Notes: generated from the letters alone by a model not told the origin. DNA of 14,422 nt from an uncultured Clostridium sp. (GCA_900543325.1 UQQU01000079.1:1-14422), one strand, 5' to 3'; shown: positions 1 to 7,611, numbered from the stretch's first letter. Numbers and translations are program-made.

Positions 1-71
1 CACCGTTTCCAGAAAATAAATATTTCATTTTTTCGCCCCATGTAATGCGCAATATTATTCTATTGCAATTC

Positions 72-98
72 AAAGGGATGTCCAATGGACATCCCTTT
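72..98 (-). terminator. Hairpin terminator after the cupin gene
   Basis: A perfect 12-bp stem (72-83 with 87-98) closed by a 3-nt loop lies 14 bases past the stop of the cupin gene. The stem is G/C-containing in an otherwise AT-rich gap. The minus-strand 3' flank is AT-rich but has no long U-run, so termination efficiency is uncertain. The hairpin may act in both directions. Confidence 0.6.
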
Positions 99-111
99 AT
101 GTTTAATTGAA

Positions 112-594
112 CTATTTATTTTTCTCTCTAGTAAGTTTTAATATTATATCTTTATACTCTGGATATAAACTTAAAAGATATTCTCTTTCAAATAATTCAA
201 ATTCCTCATATTCAAATGCTGGTGCAACCATACAACCAACTAAAGAAAAGCCTTCTTTGTTCATAGCAGAACCAAATATATATCCCTTTGGTACTAAAAC
301 TTGTGGAGCTTCTCCATTCTCTATATTTGTACCAAGTTGTTTTGTTATAAAATCTCCTTCTGGAGTTATCATATAGATTGTAAGTGCTTCACCATCATGA
401 TAATACCATAATTCATCAGATTTTAGTCTATGAAAATTTGATACTTCTCCTGTTCTTAAAAGAAAATATATACTGCTCCACAATTTTTTATTTTCTCTTA
501 CATTATCTTCTGATAAAAATGATTCTTTAAAATATCCTCCCTCTACATGAGGTATCATTTCTAAATTTTTTATGTAATACTCTGCATTTTTCAT
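112..594 (-). CDS. Cupin superfamily protein, DUF985/Cupin_5 type
   Basis: This encodes a 160-residue single-domain protein. Recognisable features are MIPHVEGGYFKES near residues 13-25, SSIYFLL at 40-46, the metal-site-like stretch FHRLKSDELWYYHDG at 54-68, and a later VLVPKGYIFGSA stretch. Together these match the DUF985 (Cupin_5) cupin family, whose members are small cytosolic beta-barrels of poorly defined function, some proposed as sugar-epimerase-like. Length is normal for the family and there is no signal peptide. The start is supported by AGGGAGAG a few bases upstream. The start codon overlaps, as ATGA, the stop of a 25-codon frame that continues the recombinase remnant upstream. The family is confident; the substrate is unknown. 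Confidence 0.85.
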   Translation of the reverse strand: MKNAEYYIKNLEMIPHVEGGYFKESFLSEDNVRENKKLWSSIYFLLRTGEVSNFHRLKSDELWYYHDGEALTIYMITPEGDFITKQLGTNIENGEAPQVLVPKGYIFGSAMNKEGFSLVGCMVAPAFEYEEFELFEREYLLSLYPEYKDIILKLTREKNK

Positions 595-617
595 TGTATA
601 TCTCTCCCTTTAAATTG

Positions 618-675
618 ATTTTTTATTGCCCTATCAATGAATTCTTGTACTAACTCTTGCATATCCATAATTCAT
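618..675 (-). pseudogene. Remnant of a serine recombinase (resolvase/invertase) N-terminus
   Basis: From 675 on the minus strand the frame reads MNYGYARVSTR and then stops two codons later at 634-636. The stretch YGYARVST is the hallmark start of small serine recombinases, containing the catalytic serine. A few bases on, another frame reads IDRAIKN, resembling the IDRQIKN that usually follows in this family. The two pieces are joined by a small deletion/frameshift around 639-642. Nothing else of the gene remains: the second frame runs out at 591 over the cupin start codon. The piece lies between the tRNA-Cys terminator and the cupin gene. The match is short but specific; no product is expected. 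Confidence 0.6.
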
Positions 676-688
676 ATTTTTCCATTCA

Positions 689-720
689 AAAAAAGGAATT
701 CAAACCTGAATTCCTTTTTT
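689..720 (-). terminator. Rho-independent terminator of tRNA-Cys
   Basis: A 14-bp perfect stem (689-702 with 707-720) has a 4-nt loop. On the minus strand it ends in a run of U residues formed by the A-tract at 688-694. It lies 12 bases downstream of the tRNA 3' end. Confidence 0.8.
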
Positions 721-732
721 AAATAATCTTAT

Positions 733-807
<75 letters not shown>

Positions 808-817
808 GTATATGTAT

Positions 818-846
818 ATTATATATAACATCACTCAAAATGTCTA
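818..846 (-). promoter_or_regulatory. Sigma-A promoter of tRNA-Cys
   Basis: On the minus strand there is TAGACA (846-841), 17 bases, then a perfect TATAAT (823-818). The -10 ends 10 bases before the mature tRNA 5' end. Confidence 0.75.
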
Positions 847-878
847 CACTTTTTTTATATTTTATATTATAAATTATA

Positions 879-905
879 AAAGGAGCCAGAAAATTAGCTC
901 CCTTT
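879..905 (-). terminator. Terminator of the ABC transporter operon
   Basis: The core stem pairs GGAGC (882-886) with GCTCC (897-901) and extends through A:T pairs past a bulged C at 902. It lies directly after the stop of the last ATPase gene. The minus-strand 3' flank is T-rich. The stem is short, so confidence is moderate. Confidence 0.6.
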
Positions 906-910
906 ACTTA

Positions 911-1534
911 TTAACTACTGAATTCATTATTAATTTTAGGCAATTCTATAATTCTATTACATACTTTTTTAGCTAATTCTATATTATGAGTAACTACTAA
1001 CATACCTAATTTATTTTTATCAGATATTTTCAATAGTAAATTCCAAATTTGTGCTTGAGTAATAACATCAAGCATAGTACTTATCTCATCACAAACTAAA
1101 AACTTCGTCTCTTGACTTAATACCCTTGCTATACAGAATCTTTGCAATTCTCCACCTGACAACTCATTAGGCCATCTATTTAACCATGATTTTTCTATTC
1201 CCATCTCATCTAATAAATTATTATCTACATTCCAACCTTCATTTAGTATTTTACTCATCTTCCATCTTGGATTAACTGATTGCTCTGGATGTTGATAAAT
1301 CATTTGAATTGGACAATAACATTTTTCCGGAATTGGCTTTCCATCCCATAAAACTTCTCCTTTATCAGGCTTTATGTATCCTGATATTATTTTTGATAAT
1401 GTACTTTTTCCATAACCTGATGGTCCAACTAATGCTACTCTTTCTTTAGAGTCAACTGTGAAACTAACATCTTTAAGTATCCATTTAGAATTTTTGCTAT
1501 ACCTATAACTTACATTTTTAACCTCAAGTAGCAT
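911..1534 (-). CDS. ABC importer ATPase, peptide/nickel family (DppF/NikE-type)
   Basis: This encodes a 207-residue cytosolic ATPase, the second nucleotide-binding subunit of the importer. Visible motifs are Walker A GPSGYGKST at 37-45, Q-loop Gln81 in IYQHPEQSVNPR, signature LSGGE at 125-129, Walker B ending D149-E150, and switch His183. It is shorter than typical DppF/OppF (about 320 residues) because it lacks the C-terminal oligopeptide domain, like NikE/CntF-type subunits. It is the last gene of the operon. Its start lies inside the preceding ATPase gene (11-bp overlap) behind GAGGTGA, implying translational coupling. Family assignment is firm; nickel or metallophore as substrate is an inference from context. 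Confidence 0.9.
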   Translation of the reverse strand: MLLEVKNVSYRYSKNSKWILKDVSFTVDSKERVALVGPSGYGKSTLSKIISGYIKPDKGEVLWDGKPIPEKCYCPIQMIYQHPEQSVNPRWKMSKILNEGWNVDNNLLDEMGIEKSWLNRWPNELSGGELQRFCIARVLSQETKFLVCDEISTMLDVITQAQIWNLLLKISDKNKLGMLVVTHNIELAKKVCNRIIELPKINNEFSS

Positions 1535-2447
1535 TAATACATCTCACCTCACCATCTCTTACTTTTCTCATTTTAATAGTCTTATAACATTCATCTGTTT
1601 TTAGTGAACATCTATCTCTAAACAAACATCCCTTTGGAAGATTACCTGCATAAGGTTGATAACCTGGCAATTCCTTAAATTTATTTTGTGGTAAGGCATC
1701 TATAAATGCTTTACTATAAGGATGTCTTAATGCATCTTTTCCTTTTATAAAATCTTCAACCTTCGCAATTTCAACTATAGTTCCAGAATAGAAAACTGCA
1801 ATTCTGTCAGCTACATTTAAAGCTAAATCTACATCATGGGTAATTAATAACACTCCACATCCATTATCTGCAATCTCTCTAAAATTATTTAAGGTTTCCA
1901 TTGCAAGCTCTAAATTTAGTCCTGGTGTCGGCTCATCAGCTATAATTAATTTTGCTTCATTCATTACAGCTGTTGCTATTAAAACTCTCCTTGCCATTCC
2001 ACCTGATAATTGAAAAGGATACATTTCTGCAACTTTATCATCTAAATTATATTTTTTAAAAACTTCTTTTTGTCTTTCTTTATTACCATTAATTCCAATA
2101 ACCTGCTTTCCTACCTTCATTAATGGATCTAAAAAATCTACTGATTGGGGTATAAAAGCTATATCTTTTCCTCTTACTTTCTTTAAATACTTCTCATTTA
2201 ACTCATTATTATAATACTTTATACTACCTTTTGTTTTTGCATTTTCAGGCAATATTCCCATAATTGCATGAGCTAAAAGACTTTTACCTGATCCACTTGA
2301 TCCAACTACAGCTACAATTTCACCTTTCTTTACATCAATACTAAGTTCATGTATAACTTCTAAATCTCTTTTGCTTAACCCCTTATTATACATACTAAAG
2401 GCTACTGATAAATTATCTACTTGCAATACTGATACTTTCTCATTCAT
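1524..2447 (-). CDS. ABC importer ATPase, peptide/nickel family (DppD/NikD-type)
   Basis: This encodes a 307-residue nucleotide-binding subunit. Motifs are Walker A GSSGSGKS at 49-56, Q-loop Gln101, signature LSGGM at 147-151, Walker B ADEPT with D171-E172, and switch His204. The C-terminal region (about 265-307) has the oligopeptide-type tail with CLFRDRC and further cysteines at 287 and 303. In this family such cysteine clusters are associated with an Fe-S-like motif. The start has AAGGAGAAA upstream. The gene lies 15 bases after the DppC-type permease and overlaps the next ATPase, so the pair is very likely co-translated. Confidence 0.92.
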   Translation of the reverse strand: MNEKVSVLQVDNLSVAFSMYNKGLSKRDLEVIHELSIDVKKGEIVAVVGSSGSGKSLLAHAIMGILPENAKTKGSIKYYNNELNEKYLKKVRGKDIAFIPQSVDFLDPLMKVGKQVIGINGNKERQKEVFKKYNLDDKVAEMYPFQLSGGMARRVLIATAVMNEAKLIIADEPTPGLNLELAMETLNNFREIADNGCGVLLITHDVDLALNVADRIAVFYSGTIVEIAKVEDFIKGKDALRHPYSKAFIDALPQNKFKELPGYQPYAGNLPKGCLFRDRCSLKTDECYKTIKMRKVRDGEVRCINAT

Positions 2448-2462
2448 AGACTTTCTCCTTAA

Positions 2463-3329
2463 TTATTGATTTCCACTATTAGGATTAATTAAAATCTTTA
2501 GATTCTCACCAATTACATCAAATAAGATTACAACACTTAAAAGCATTAATCCTGGGAAAACTGCAAGCCACCATTTTCCTGTTGTAATATGATTCATTGC
2601 TTCTGATAATATAACTCCAATTGCAGGAACCTCTGCCGGAATTCCAAATCCTAAAAATGTTATTGATGCTTCATGCATAATAGCATGTGGAAATAATAGC
2701 ACAACACCAATTAGATATACTGGTAACACATGTGGAATAATATGATTAACTGCAACTTCAAACTTACTTTTTCCCATTTTATATGCTGCTTGGACATATT
2801 GAGATGATCGAACTTGAAGAACTTCTGCACGAACAAGCCTTGTAAGTGCAGGCCAATGGGTAACTGCTACTGCTACTGTGACTCCCACTGTACCTCTTCC
2901 AAGCATAAATGATATTAAAATTAGTAAAATAAGATGTGGAATTCCCATACAAAGATCAACACACCAATTAATAAATTTATCATATTTTCCACCAATAATA
3001 GCGCAAGAAACCCCAAATACAAGGGCAATAAAAGAGCTTATTATAGATGCAAGTATTCCTATTAAAATACTATTAGATAATCCTTTTATACATCTCCAAA
3101 ACATATCTCTTCCCATAAAATCTGTTCCAAATAAGTGATTTAAACATGGACTTATAAATTTTGATGAATAATCAACTGCATATTTATCTGCATTCATTGT
3201 AATTCCTAAAATAAATACTATTAATATATATGCTGTAGAAATTGTTACATAAAATGTTACCTTAGCTCTTATATTTGAGAAAATATTAAACTTACTTTTT
3301 CTTGTAATCCTTAAATGACTATTAACCAT
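2463..3329 (-). CDS. ABC importer permease, DppC/NikC-type
   Basis: This encodes a 288-residue integral membrane protein. There is one N-terminal membrane segment (about 25-43), then an extracytoplasmic part including HLFGTDFMGRDMF (65-77), the typical entry into the DppC/OppC core. Several hydrophobic segments follow. The cytoplasmic coupling (EAA-like) loop is near 178-203, with YVQAAYKMGKSKFEVAVNHI. It forms the transmembrane channel with the neighbouring NikB/DppB-type permease. AAAGGAGGG precedes the start, and the gene overlaps the preceding permease by 8 bp. Confidence 0.92.
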   Translation of the reverse strand: MVNSHLRITRKSKFNIFSNIRAKVTFYVTISTAYILIVFILGITMNADKYAVDYSSKFISPCLNHLFGTDFMGRDMFWRCIKGLSNSILIGILASIISSFIALVFGVSCAIIGGKYDKFINWCVDLCMGIPHLILLILISFMLGRGTVGVTVAVAVTHWPALTRLVRAEVLQVRSSQYVQAAYKMGKSKFEVAVNHIIPHVLPVYLIGVVLLFPHAIMHEASITFLGFGIPAEVPAIGVILSEAMNHITTGKWWLAVFPGLMLLSVVILFDVIGENLKILINPNSGNQ

Positions 3330-4305
3330 TATATCTTCCCTCCTTTAACCTTGGATCCAATACTCCATATAATATATTTGCAATAAAATTACCTACAAAT
3401 ACAAATATGGCACTAAATATTGCAATGCCTAGTAATAAAGGAACATCTCCATTTAATCCTGCTGCTGTCGTTGCTGTACCTAAGCCTGGATAAGAAAAAA
3501 CTGTTTCAGCTAACGCTATTCCTCCAAAAAGTTCACTAAATGAAGCAAATTGCTCTGTTATTGCTGGTAATGCTATATTTCTTAACCCATGTCTAATTAC
3601 TATTTGTCTAGTATTTTCACCTCTTGCTTTTGCAAAAAGTATAAAATCACTATTTAATATTTCTATTAATTTTTGTCTTGTAAATAAAGTTACTCTACTA
3701 ATTCCTAATATACTAAGTGTTAATGATGGTAATACAAGATGATATAGTCTATCCCAAATTGTAATTTCTGAAGCTAACTTACCCATTGGTACCGCAAAAC
3801 CTATAGGAAACCACCCTAAATATACTGAAAATAAACTTAAAACTAATAATCCTATCCAAAAAGTTGGAGCTGATTGTAGTGTAAGACAAAATATTTTTAT
3901 AATCTTATCAAATAAACTTCCTTTATATACACCTGCTAAAACACCAATTGTAAACCCAACTATTCCTGAAAAACACCAAGCTACTAACATTAATACTATT
4001 GAATATTTAAACCTTTCTAATATAACTGTAATAACTGGCTGTTTATATGTTATTGATTTTCCAAAATCACCATTTAAAACATTTTTACCCCAAGATGCAA
4101 ATCTTTCTAATGGGGGATCATTCAATCCCCAATGCTCTGAAATTTCTTCCTTTGCCTCTACTGAAAGTGTAGATTCAGGTCCTACATATGAAGTTAATGG
4201 ATCTATAGGTGAATTTGTAACTAAAATAAAAGAAATAATACTAACTCCTATTAACAAGGATAACATTCTTAAAAATGCTGAACTTATATACTTTACTCTA
4301 TTCAT
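3322..4305 (-). CDS. ABC importer permease, DppB/NikB-type
   Basis: This encodes a 327-residue membrane protein. The N-terminal membrane segment is at about 10-30 and is followed by a periplasmic-type stretch with EHWGLNDPPLERFASW and NGDFGKSITY, as in DppB/NikB. The coupling loop near 215-248 reads LNSDFILFAKARGENT and then RHGLRNIALPA. Length is normal. It overlaps both neighbours by 8 bp, and its ribosome binding site (AAGGATTGG) lies inside the end of the receptor gene, so expression follows the receptor. The partner is the DppC/NikC-type permease. Confidence 0.92.
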   Translation of the reverse strand: MNRVKYISSAFLRMLSLLIGVSIISFILVTNSPIDPLTSYVGPESTLSVEAKEEISEHWGLNDPPLERFASWGKNVLNGDFGKSITYKQPVITVILERFKYSIVLMLVAWCFSGIVGFTIGVLAGVYKGSLFDKIIKIFCLTLQSAPTFWIGLLVLSLFSVYLGWFPIGFAVPMGKLASEITIWDRLYHLVLPSLTLSILGISRVTLFTRQKLIEILNSDFILFAKARGENTRQIVIRHGLRNIALPAITEQFASFSELFGGIALAETVFSYPGLGTATTAAGLNGDVPLLLGIAIFSAIFVFVGNFIANILYGVLDPRLKEGRYNG

Positions 4306-5956
4306 TAATCTTCCAATCCTTCATATTACAAATAATTGGTGCACCATGTCCATGAGGATGCGGTATTTGTGTATCTATAGAAATATCAAGAGAATCATTT
4401 ACGAAGTAACTATGCTCAATATTTACAATATATAAGTATGGATAATCTTCACTTGAAACTGTTTGTACTTCTTTCCACTTCTCTATTGCTTCTTCTTGAT
4501 TATTAGAATCTATAGCTTCATTTATTAATTTATCTACCTGCTCATTTGAATATCCAATTGTATTGTCATATCCACCGCTTAAAAATAAATCTGAATAAAG
4601 TAATGACCTTAATACTGTAGGACTATATTGTCCCCATCCCCATACAATTCCACATGTTCTAGCTTTAACTGTAAGCTCATCCCATGTTCCTTGTTTAACA
4701 TTTATTTTTATTCCTAACTCTTTTGCATCTTCTGCAACAGCACTTCCTAATAAATATCGTTGCTCATCATTAGATGATGTGTAAACATCAAATTCACAAA
4801 CTACTCCATCTTTTTCACGAATTCCATCACCATTACTATCTATCCATCCAGCTTCTTCAAGTATTTTTTCTGCTTCCTCTTTTTGATTATCATCATAAAC
4901 TAAAGGATTTCCCCATGATAAGTTAGTTGTAAAACCAGTAGCCTTTTTACCTACACCATTTAAAGCATTTTCAATTATTTGTTCACGATTTATCCCTATA
5001 CTTAAAGCTTTACGTACAGCTATATCAGATGTAACATTATTACCAACTGTTATTTCATTACCATCTTTATCTGTCATTGTTTGCTCTGGTAGGCATGGTA
5101 AACTAATATTACGGACATCCATAGTCTCAAGATTTTCTAAATGCATTCCATCTATTGTTTCTGTAGAATAGTTTGGATCTACCATAACTATATCTAATTG
5201 ACCAGACTTAGCATTAGAAAAGGCTGATTTACTATCCATCTTTACAAATGTTACTTGTTTAATTTTTGGAGTTCCTTCGTAATAATTTTCATAAGCTTGT
5301 ACTATAATCTGTTGATCTGTATTATATTGAACAACTTTCCATGGCCCTGTTCCTATTGGTGATTTATCAAAATCTTCACTGTCATATGCATCACTTGGAA
5401 CGATTCCTAACAATGCTATTGAATCAAAAAATGGAGAATATGGTTCTGATAATGTAAATTTAACTGTATAATCATCTATAGCCTCTACATCCTTTAATCT
5501 TGTAAGATCAACATTTTCATTATCTGCCTGATTATTTTTAACTGTTTCATAAGTAAATACTACATCTTCAGAAGTAAAATCTGACCCATCATGAAATTTA
5601 ATATCTTTTTTAAGATTAAAAGTATAAGTTAGAGAATCTTCGCTTATATTCCAGCTTTCTGCTAAATCACCTTCATATTCTGAATTTGGATTTACTCGTG
5701 TTAAAGCATTGTTTGTAAATGAATATCCATAACTCATTGCTCCCTTAACTGGATCTAAGCTACTTTCAAAAATATTGTTTCCCACATATACTGTAATACT
5801 ATCCTTACTAGAGCTCCCAGCAGTATCAGCTGTTGTTGATATACTATTCTTATCTTTAGAATTATCTCCTACATTTGTCTCTTTTGCATTGTTACATCCT
5901 GTAATAAGTAATGACATACTTACTATCAAAGATAATATTAAGGATTTTCTTTTCAT
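4298..5956 (-). CDS. ABC importer substrate-binding lipoprotein, SBP_bac_5 family; possible nickel/metallophore receptor
   Basis: This encodes a 552-residue extracytoplasmic receptor. A lipoprotein signal is plain: basic MKRK, a hydrophobic stretch, and lipobox LITGC with the acylated Cys21. A low-complexity Ser/Thr/Asp linker follows to about residue 52. The body is a family-5 solute-binding protein, with LAESWNISEDSLTYTFNLK, the region KFHDGSDFTSEDVVF, a later VRKALSIGINREQI, and WGWGQYSPTVLRSLLY. Near the C-terminus is PHPHGHG, with His533, His535 and His537, unusual for plain peptide receptors. This family carries peptides, nickel complexes and metallophores. The metal-sensor gene upstream and the His cluster favour a metal, but peptides are not excluded. 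AGGAGG precedes the start. Confidence 0.88.
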   Translation of the reverse strand: MKRKSLILSLIVSMSLLITGCNNAKETNVGDNSKDKNSISTTADTAGSSSKDSITVYVGNNIFESSLDPVKGAMSYGYSFTNNALTRVNPNSEYEGDLAESWNISEDSLTYTFNLKKDIKFHDGSDFTSEDVVFTYETVKNNQADNENVDLTRLKDVEAIDDYTVKFTLSEPYSPFFDSIALLGIVPSDAYDSEDFDKSPIGTGPWKVVQYNTDQQIIVQAYENYYEGTPKIKQVTFVKMDSKSAFSNAKSGQLDIVMVDPNYSTETIDGMHLENLETMDVRNISLPCLPEQTMTDKDGNEITVGNNVTSDIAVRKALSIGINREQIIENALNGVGKKATGFTTNLSWGNPLVYDDNQKEEAEKILEEAGWIDSNGDGIREKDGVVCEFDVYTSSNDEQRYLLGSAVAEDAKELGIKINVKQGTWDELTVKARTCGIVWGWGQYSPTVLRSLLYSDLFLSGGYDNTIGYSNEQVDKLINEAIDSNNQEEAIEKWKEVQTVSSEDYPYLYIVNIEHSYFVNDSLDISIDTQIPHPHGHGAPIICNMKDWKINE

Positions 5957-5995
5957 CGATTTCCTCCTAAAATTATTTTCCCATTTAATACCAAA

Positions 5996-6024
5996 ATTGT
6001 ATCACCTTCACCAAAACCCAACAA
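5996..6024 (-). promoter_or_regulatory. Sigma-A promoter of the ABC importer operon
   Basis: On the minus strand TTGTTG (6024-6019), 17 bases, then TACAAT (6001-5996) with an upstream TGA giving an extended -10 character. The predicted start lies about 30 bases before the receptor start codon. It sits downstream of the terminator at 6086-6140, so the importer does not depend on readthrough from the regulator gene. Confidence 0.6.
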
Positions 6025-6030
6025 CCTCGG

Positions 6031-6041
6031 TGGGGGGATTA
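6031..6041. promoter_or_regulatory. Candidate metal-sensor operator: G6 tract beside the importer -35
   Basis: TGGGGGGATTA on the plus strand lies 7 bases upstream of the importer -35 element. A G6 run is striking in this AT-rich gap, and it is on the strand that is not transcribed into importer mRNA, so it is not a ribosome binding site. RcnR- and CsoR-type repressors recognise G/C tracts flanked by A/T. Assignment to the neighbouring sensor is an inference. Confidence 0.35.
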
Positions 6042-6085
6042 ATTTTAAAATTTTTTATATTAAATAAATTTTCATTTTCATAAAA

Positions 6086-6140
6086 AATACTATATACAAA
6101 AAAGGATTCGAATCCGAACCCTCTTTTTGTATATAGTATT
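6086..6140 (-). terminator. Long hairpin terminator of the metal-sensor gene
   Basis: A 17-bp perfect outer stem pairs 6086-6102 with 6124-6140. The stem can extend through 6103-6105/6120-6122 past one bulge and through 6107-6109/6116-6118. The top also holds the self-complementary GGATTCGAATCC (6104-6115). On the minus strand the arm is followed by U residues (A-run 6082-6087). It starts 10 bases after the sensor stop codon and insulates the importer promoter. Confidence 0.8.
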
Positions 6141-6149
6141 AAAAAGTAT

Positions 6150-6509
6150 TTATTTAATAAATTGAGCTATTGCTTTATTTAAATTCTCTATAGCATTCTT
6201 GTCCCCACATTCTATGGCTTCTACTATACATCCTTCTATATGTTCTTTTAATATTACTTTACTTACACCATTTAAAGCTGATATAACTGCTGCTAATTGA
6301 ATTAATACTTCACTACAATCCCTTTCATCTTGTATCATACGTTTTACAGATTCTAAATGTCCAGCTGCACGTGATAAACGATTTAATACAATTTTTGTAT
6401 TTTCATGAGAATGTCTATGATTATGTCCATTTATATTATTATGAGTATGAGTAAATTCTTGTCCATCTTCACCTATATGAACATGTTCCATTAAATCTAT
6501 ATTATCCAT
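6150..6509 (-). CDS. Metal-sensing repressor, CsoR/RcnR/FrmR family, with His-rich N-terminus
   Basis: This encodes a 119-residue all-helical DNA-binding protein. The core begins near residue 39 with VLNRLSRAAGHLESVKRM. The metal fingerprint is Cys65, His90 and Cys94, with the same spacing (25 and 4) as the Cys-His-Cys of CsoR. This differs from RcnR, where the last ligand is His. NGV at 80-82 and the C-terminal end are closer to RcnR/FrmR-like members. The first 35 residues carry eight histidines (9, 11, 21, 23, 29, 31, 33, 35), a likely metal-binding tail. The gene is monocistronic, with GGGGGA 9 bases before the start. It sits just upstream of the ABC importer, which it may regulate along with itself. 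The metal (Cu, Ni or Co) cannot be fixed from sequence. Confidence 0.88.
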   Translation of the reverse strand: MDNIDLMEHVHIGEDGQEFTHTHNNINGHNHRHSHENTKIVLNRLSRAAGHLESVKRMIQDERDCSEVLIQLAAVISALNGVSKVILKEHIEGCIVEAIECGDKNAIENLNKAIAQFIK

Positions 6510-6711
6510 TCTACTAATCCCCCATTTAATTATTTATTAACCTATATAACATATAATACTATATTTGTATTATACAAGAAATTATTTATTCATTCTAATC
6601 AATACATTATATATTTTTAATAAATTATTTTAAGAGTTTATACTATTATGCGTATAATAAATAAAATATATTTTGATTTAACTATTTTTAGCGCGTAATT
6701 AAATATTTTAA
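6510..6711. other. Intergenic region upstream of the metal-sensor gene
   Basis: About 200 very AT-rich bases without a coding frame. It must contain the sensor promoter. A small dyad ATAATAC/GTATTAT (6553-6559 and 6567-6573) and several TATAAT-like words are present, but no -35/-10 pair stands out. The TGGGGGATTA at 6515-6524 (minus strand) resembles the importer G-tract but coincides with the ribosome binding site. Confidence 0.4.
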
Positions 6712-6743
6712 AAGAGGTATAAGAATTTTTTCTTATACCTCTT
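6712..6743 (-). terminator. Terminator of the UPF0126 gene
   Basis: A 13-bp stem (6712-6724 with 6731-6743) with a 6-nt loop lies 23 bases past the stop codon. The minus-strand 3' flank begins with TTTT, giving a plausible rho-independent terminator. Confidence 0.75.
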
Positions 6744-6766
6744 ACTATTTAATATTAGTCTTATTT

Positions 6767-7375
6767 TTATACTCTTTCCTTACATACTACTGGTAAATTT
6801 ATTGTCTTATAATAACTTACCATTCTAACAATCACTATAGTCACTAATGCTATAAATTGTGCTGATTCTATTCCAATTACAGGATATATAAACCAAAGTA
6901 AAGTCACCCCTATAACTCCAGCAACACAATAAATATCATGCTTGAAAATTTGTGGTTTTCTGTTAGTTATTATATCTCTTAAAACTCCACCACCAACACC
7001 AGTAATACTAGCTGCAAATATAAATAACATAAAATTATAATTGCTATTAATTGCTTTAACTGCCGCTGATACAAAAAAAGCAGCTAGTCCAATTGCGTCA
7101 ATGAATACAAATAAATTTTTATATTTCAAATTACCTTTTAAAAATATAGCTAATAAAGCTCCTGCAATAATAAATGGAATTGTCATATAACTTGTAAAGA
7201 ATACTGGTATACCTACATTTGCAACGATATCCCTAAGTACTCCTCCCCCCATAGCTGTAATTATAGCTATTATATATATTCCAAAAATATCAAATTCTTC
7301 TTCAATAGCTATTATTGCTCCTGATACAGCAAAAGCAAAAACACCGATATACTCTAAAATTGTAATGTAGTCCAA
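6767..7375 (-). CDS. UPF0126/TRIC-like membrane protein, probable glycine-linked transporter
   Basis: This encodes a 202-residue polytopic membrane protein built from two similar halves. Each half carries the family motif GGGVLRDI (residues 43-50 and 128-135) after a hydrophobic segment, and about seven membrane segments are visible. This is the UPF0126 (YicG-like) family, related to trimeric cation channels. The start is TTG at 7373-7375, supported by GGGAGGA about 7 bases upstream across a T-run; no better ATG fits. The gene is alone behind a tandem glycine riboswitch, which ties it to glycine. Export, import or a counter-ion role are all possible. Family is firm; substrate is inferred from the riboswitch. 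Confidence 0.88.
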   Translation of the reverse strand: MDYITILEYIGVFAFAVSGAIIAIEEEFDIFGIYIIAIITAMGGGVLRDIVANVGIPVFFTSYMTIPFIIAGALLAIFLKGNLKYKNLFVFIDAIGLAAFFVSAAVKAINSNYNFMLFIFAASITGVGGGVLRDIITNRKPQIFKHDIYCVAGVIGVTLLWFIYPVIGIESAQFIALVTIVIVRMVSYYKTINLPVVCKERV

Positions 7376-7426
7376 AAAAAATCCTCCCTTGTCAGTAATA
7401 TATAAAGACTAATCATTAAAATAATT

Positions 7427-7598
7427 GCGCCTCTGTCTTTTTACCTGAAAGATTCTCTTACTACATTTAAGATTGCTTCGTCGGTGCCTAAAATGGGCTT
7501 TCCAGAGTTTTCTCAAAATTTGGTCCTTTTGCCTGAGAGTTTGCCGCACTTTCCCCTTCGGCTCTGTTATTTAAACAGCATCTCCCAAATTTCTCAAC
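7427..7598 (-). promoter_or_regulatory. Tandem glycine riboswitch
   Basis: On the minus strand a leader TTGAGAAATTTGGGAG is followed by aptamer 1 (GGGAGATGCTG, GCCGAAGGGG, then CTCTCAGGCAAAAGGACC). A short linker leads to aptamer 2 (ACTCTGGAAAGCC, CACCGACGAAGCAA, then CTTTCAGGTAAAAAGACAGAGG). Both carry the conserved glycine-aptamer core in the standard order. The leader TTGAG with the linker TTTTGAGA fits the known P0/kink-turn. About 50 nt separate the second aptamer from the start codon. I see no clear intrinsic terminator there, so the output could be at translation; it is usually an ON switch. Confidence 0.93.
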
Positions 7599-7611
7599 GA
7601 AATACTTGTAA

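Noticed and set aside
1..28. Possible gene start on the minus strand at the left edge, MKYLFSGNG behind GGGG
   Set aside because: Only nine codons are visible and no family can be recognised; the start-site spacing is acceptable, so it should be rechecked with more sequence.
107..376. Plus-strand 89-residue open frame
   Set aside because: Lies antisense within the DUF985 cupin gene, has no ribosome binding site and no recognisable domain.
5775..6083. Plus-strand 102-residue open frame over the receptor gene start
   Set aside because: It is antisense to the lipoprotein signal region and the importer promoter, with no domain or start site.
6515..6524. TGGGGGATTA before the metal-sensor gene as an autoregulatory operator
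   Set aside because: GGGGG at 9-10 bases from the ATG is also the ribosome binding site style of trpA and trpD in this window, so the simpler reading is translation; a similar TGGGGGATAA in the terminator near 14345-14354 shows the word is not specific.
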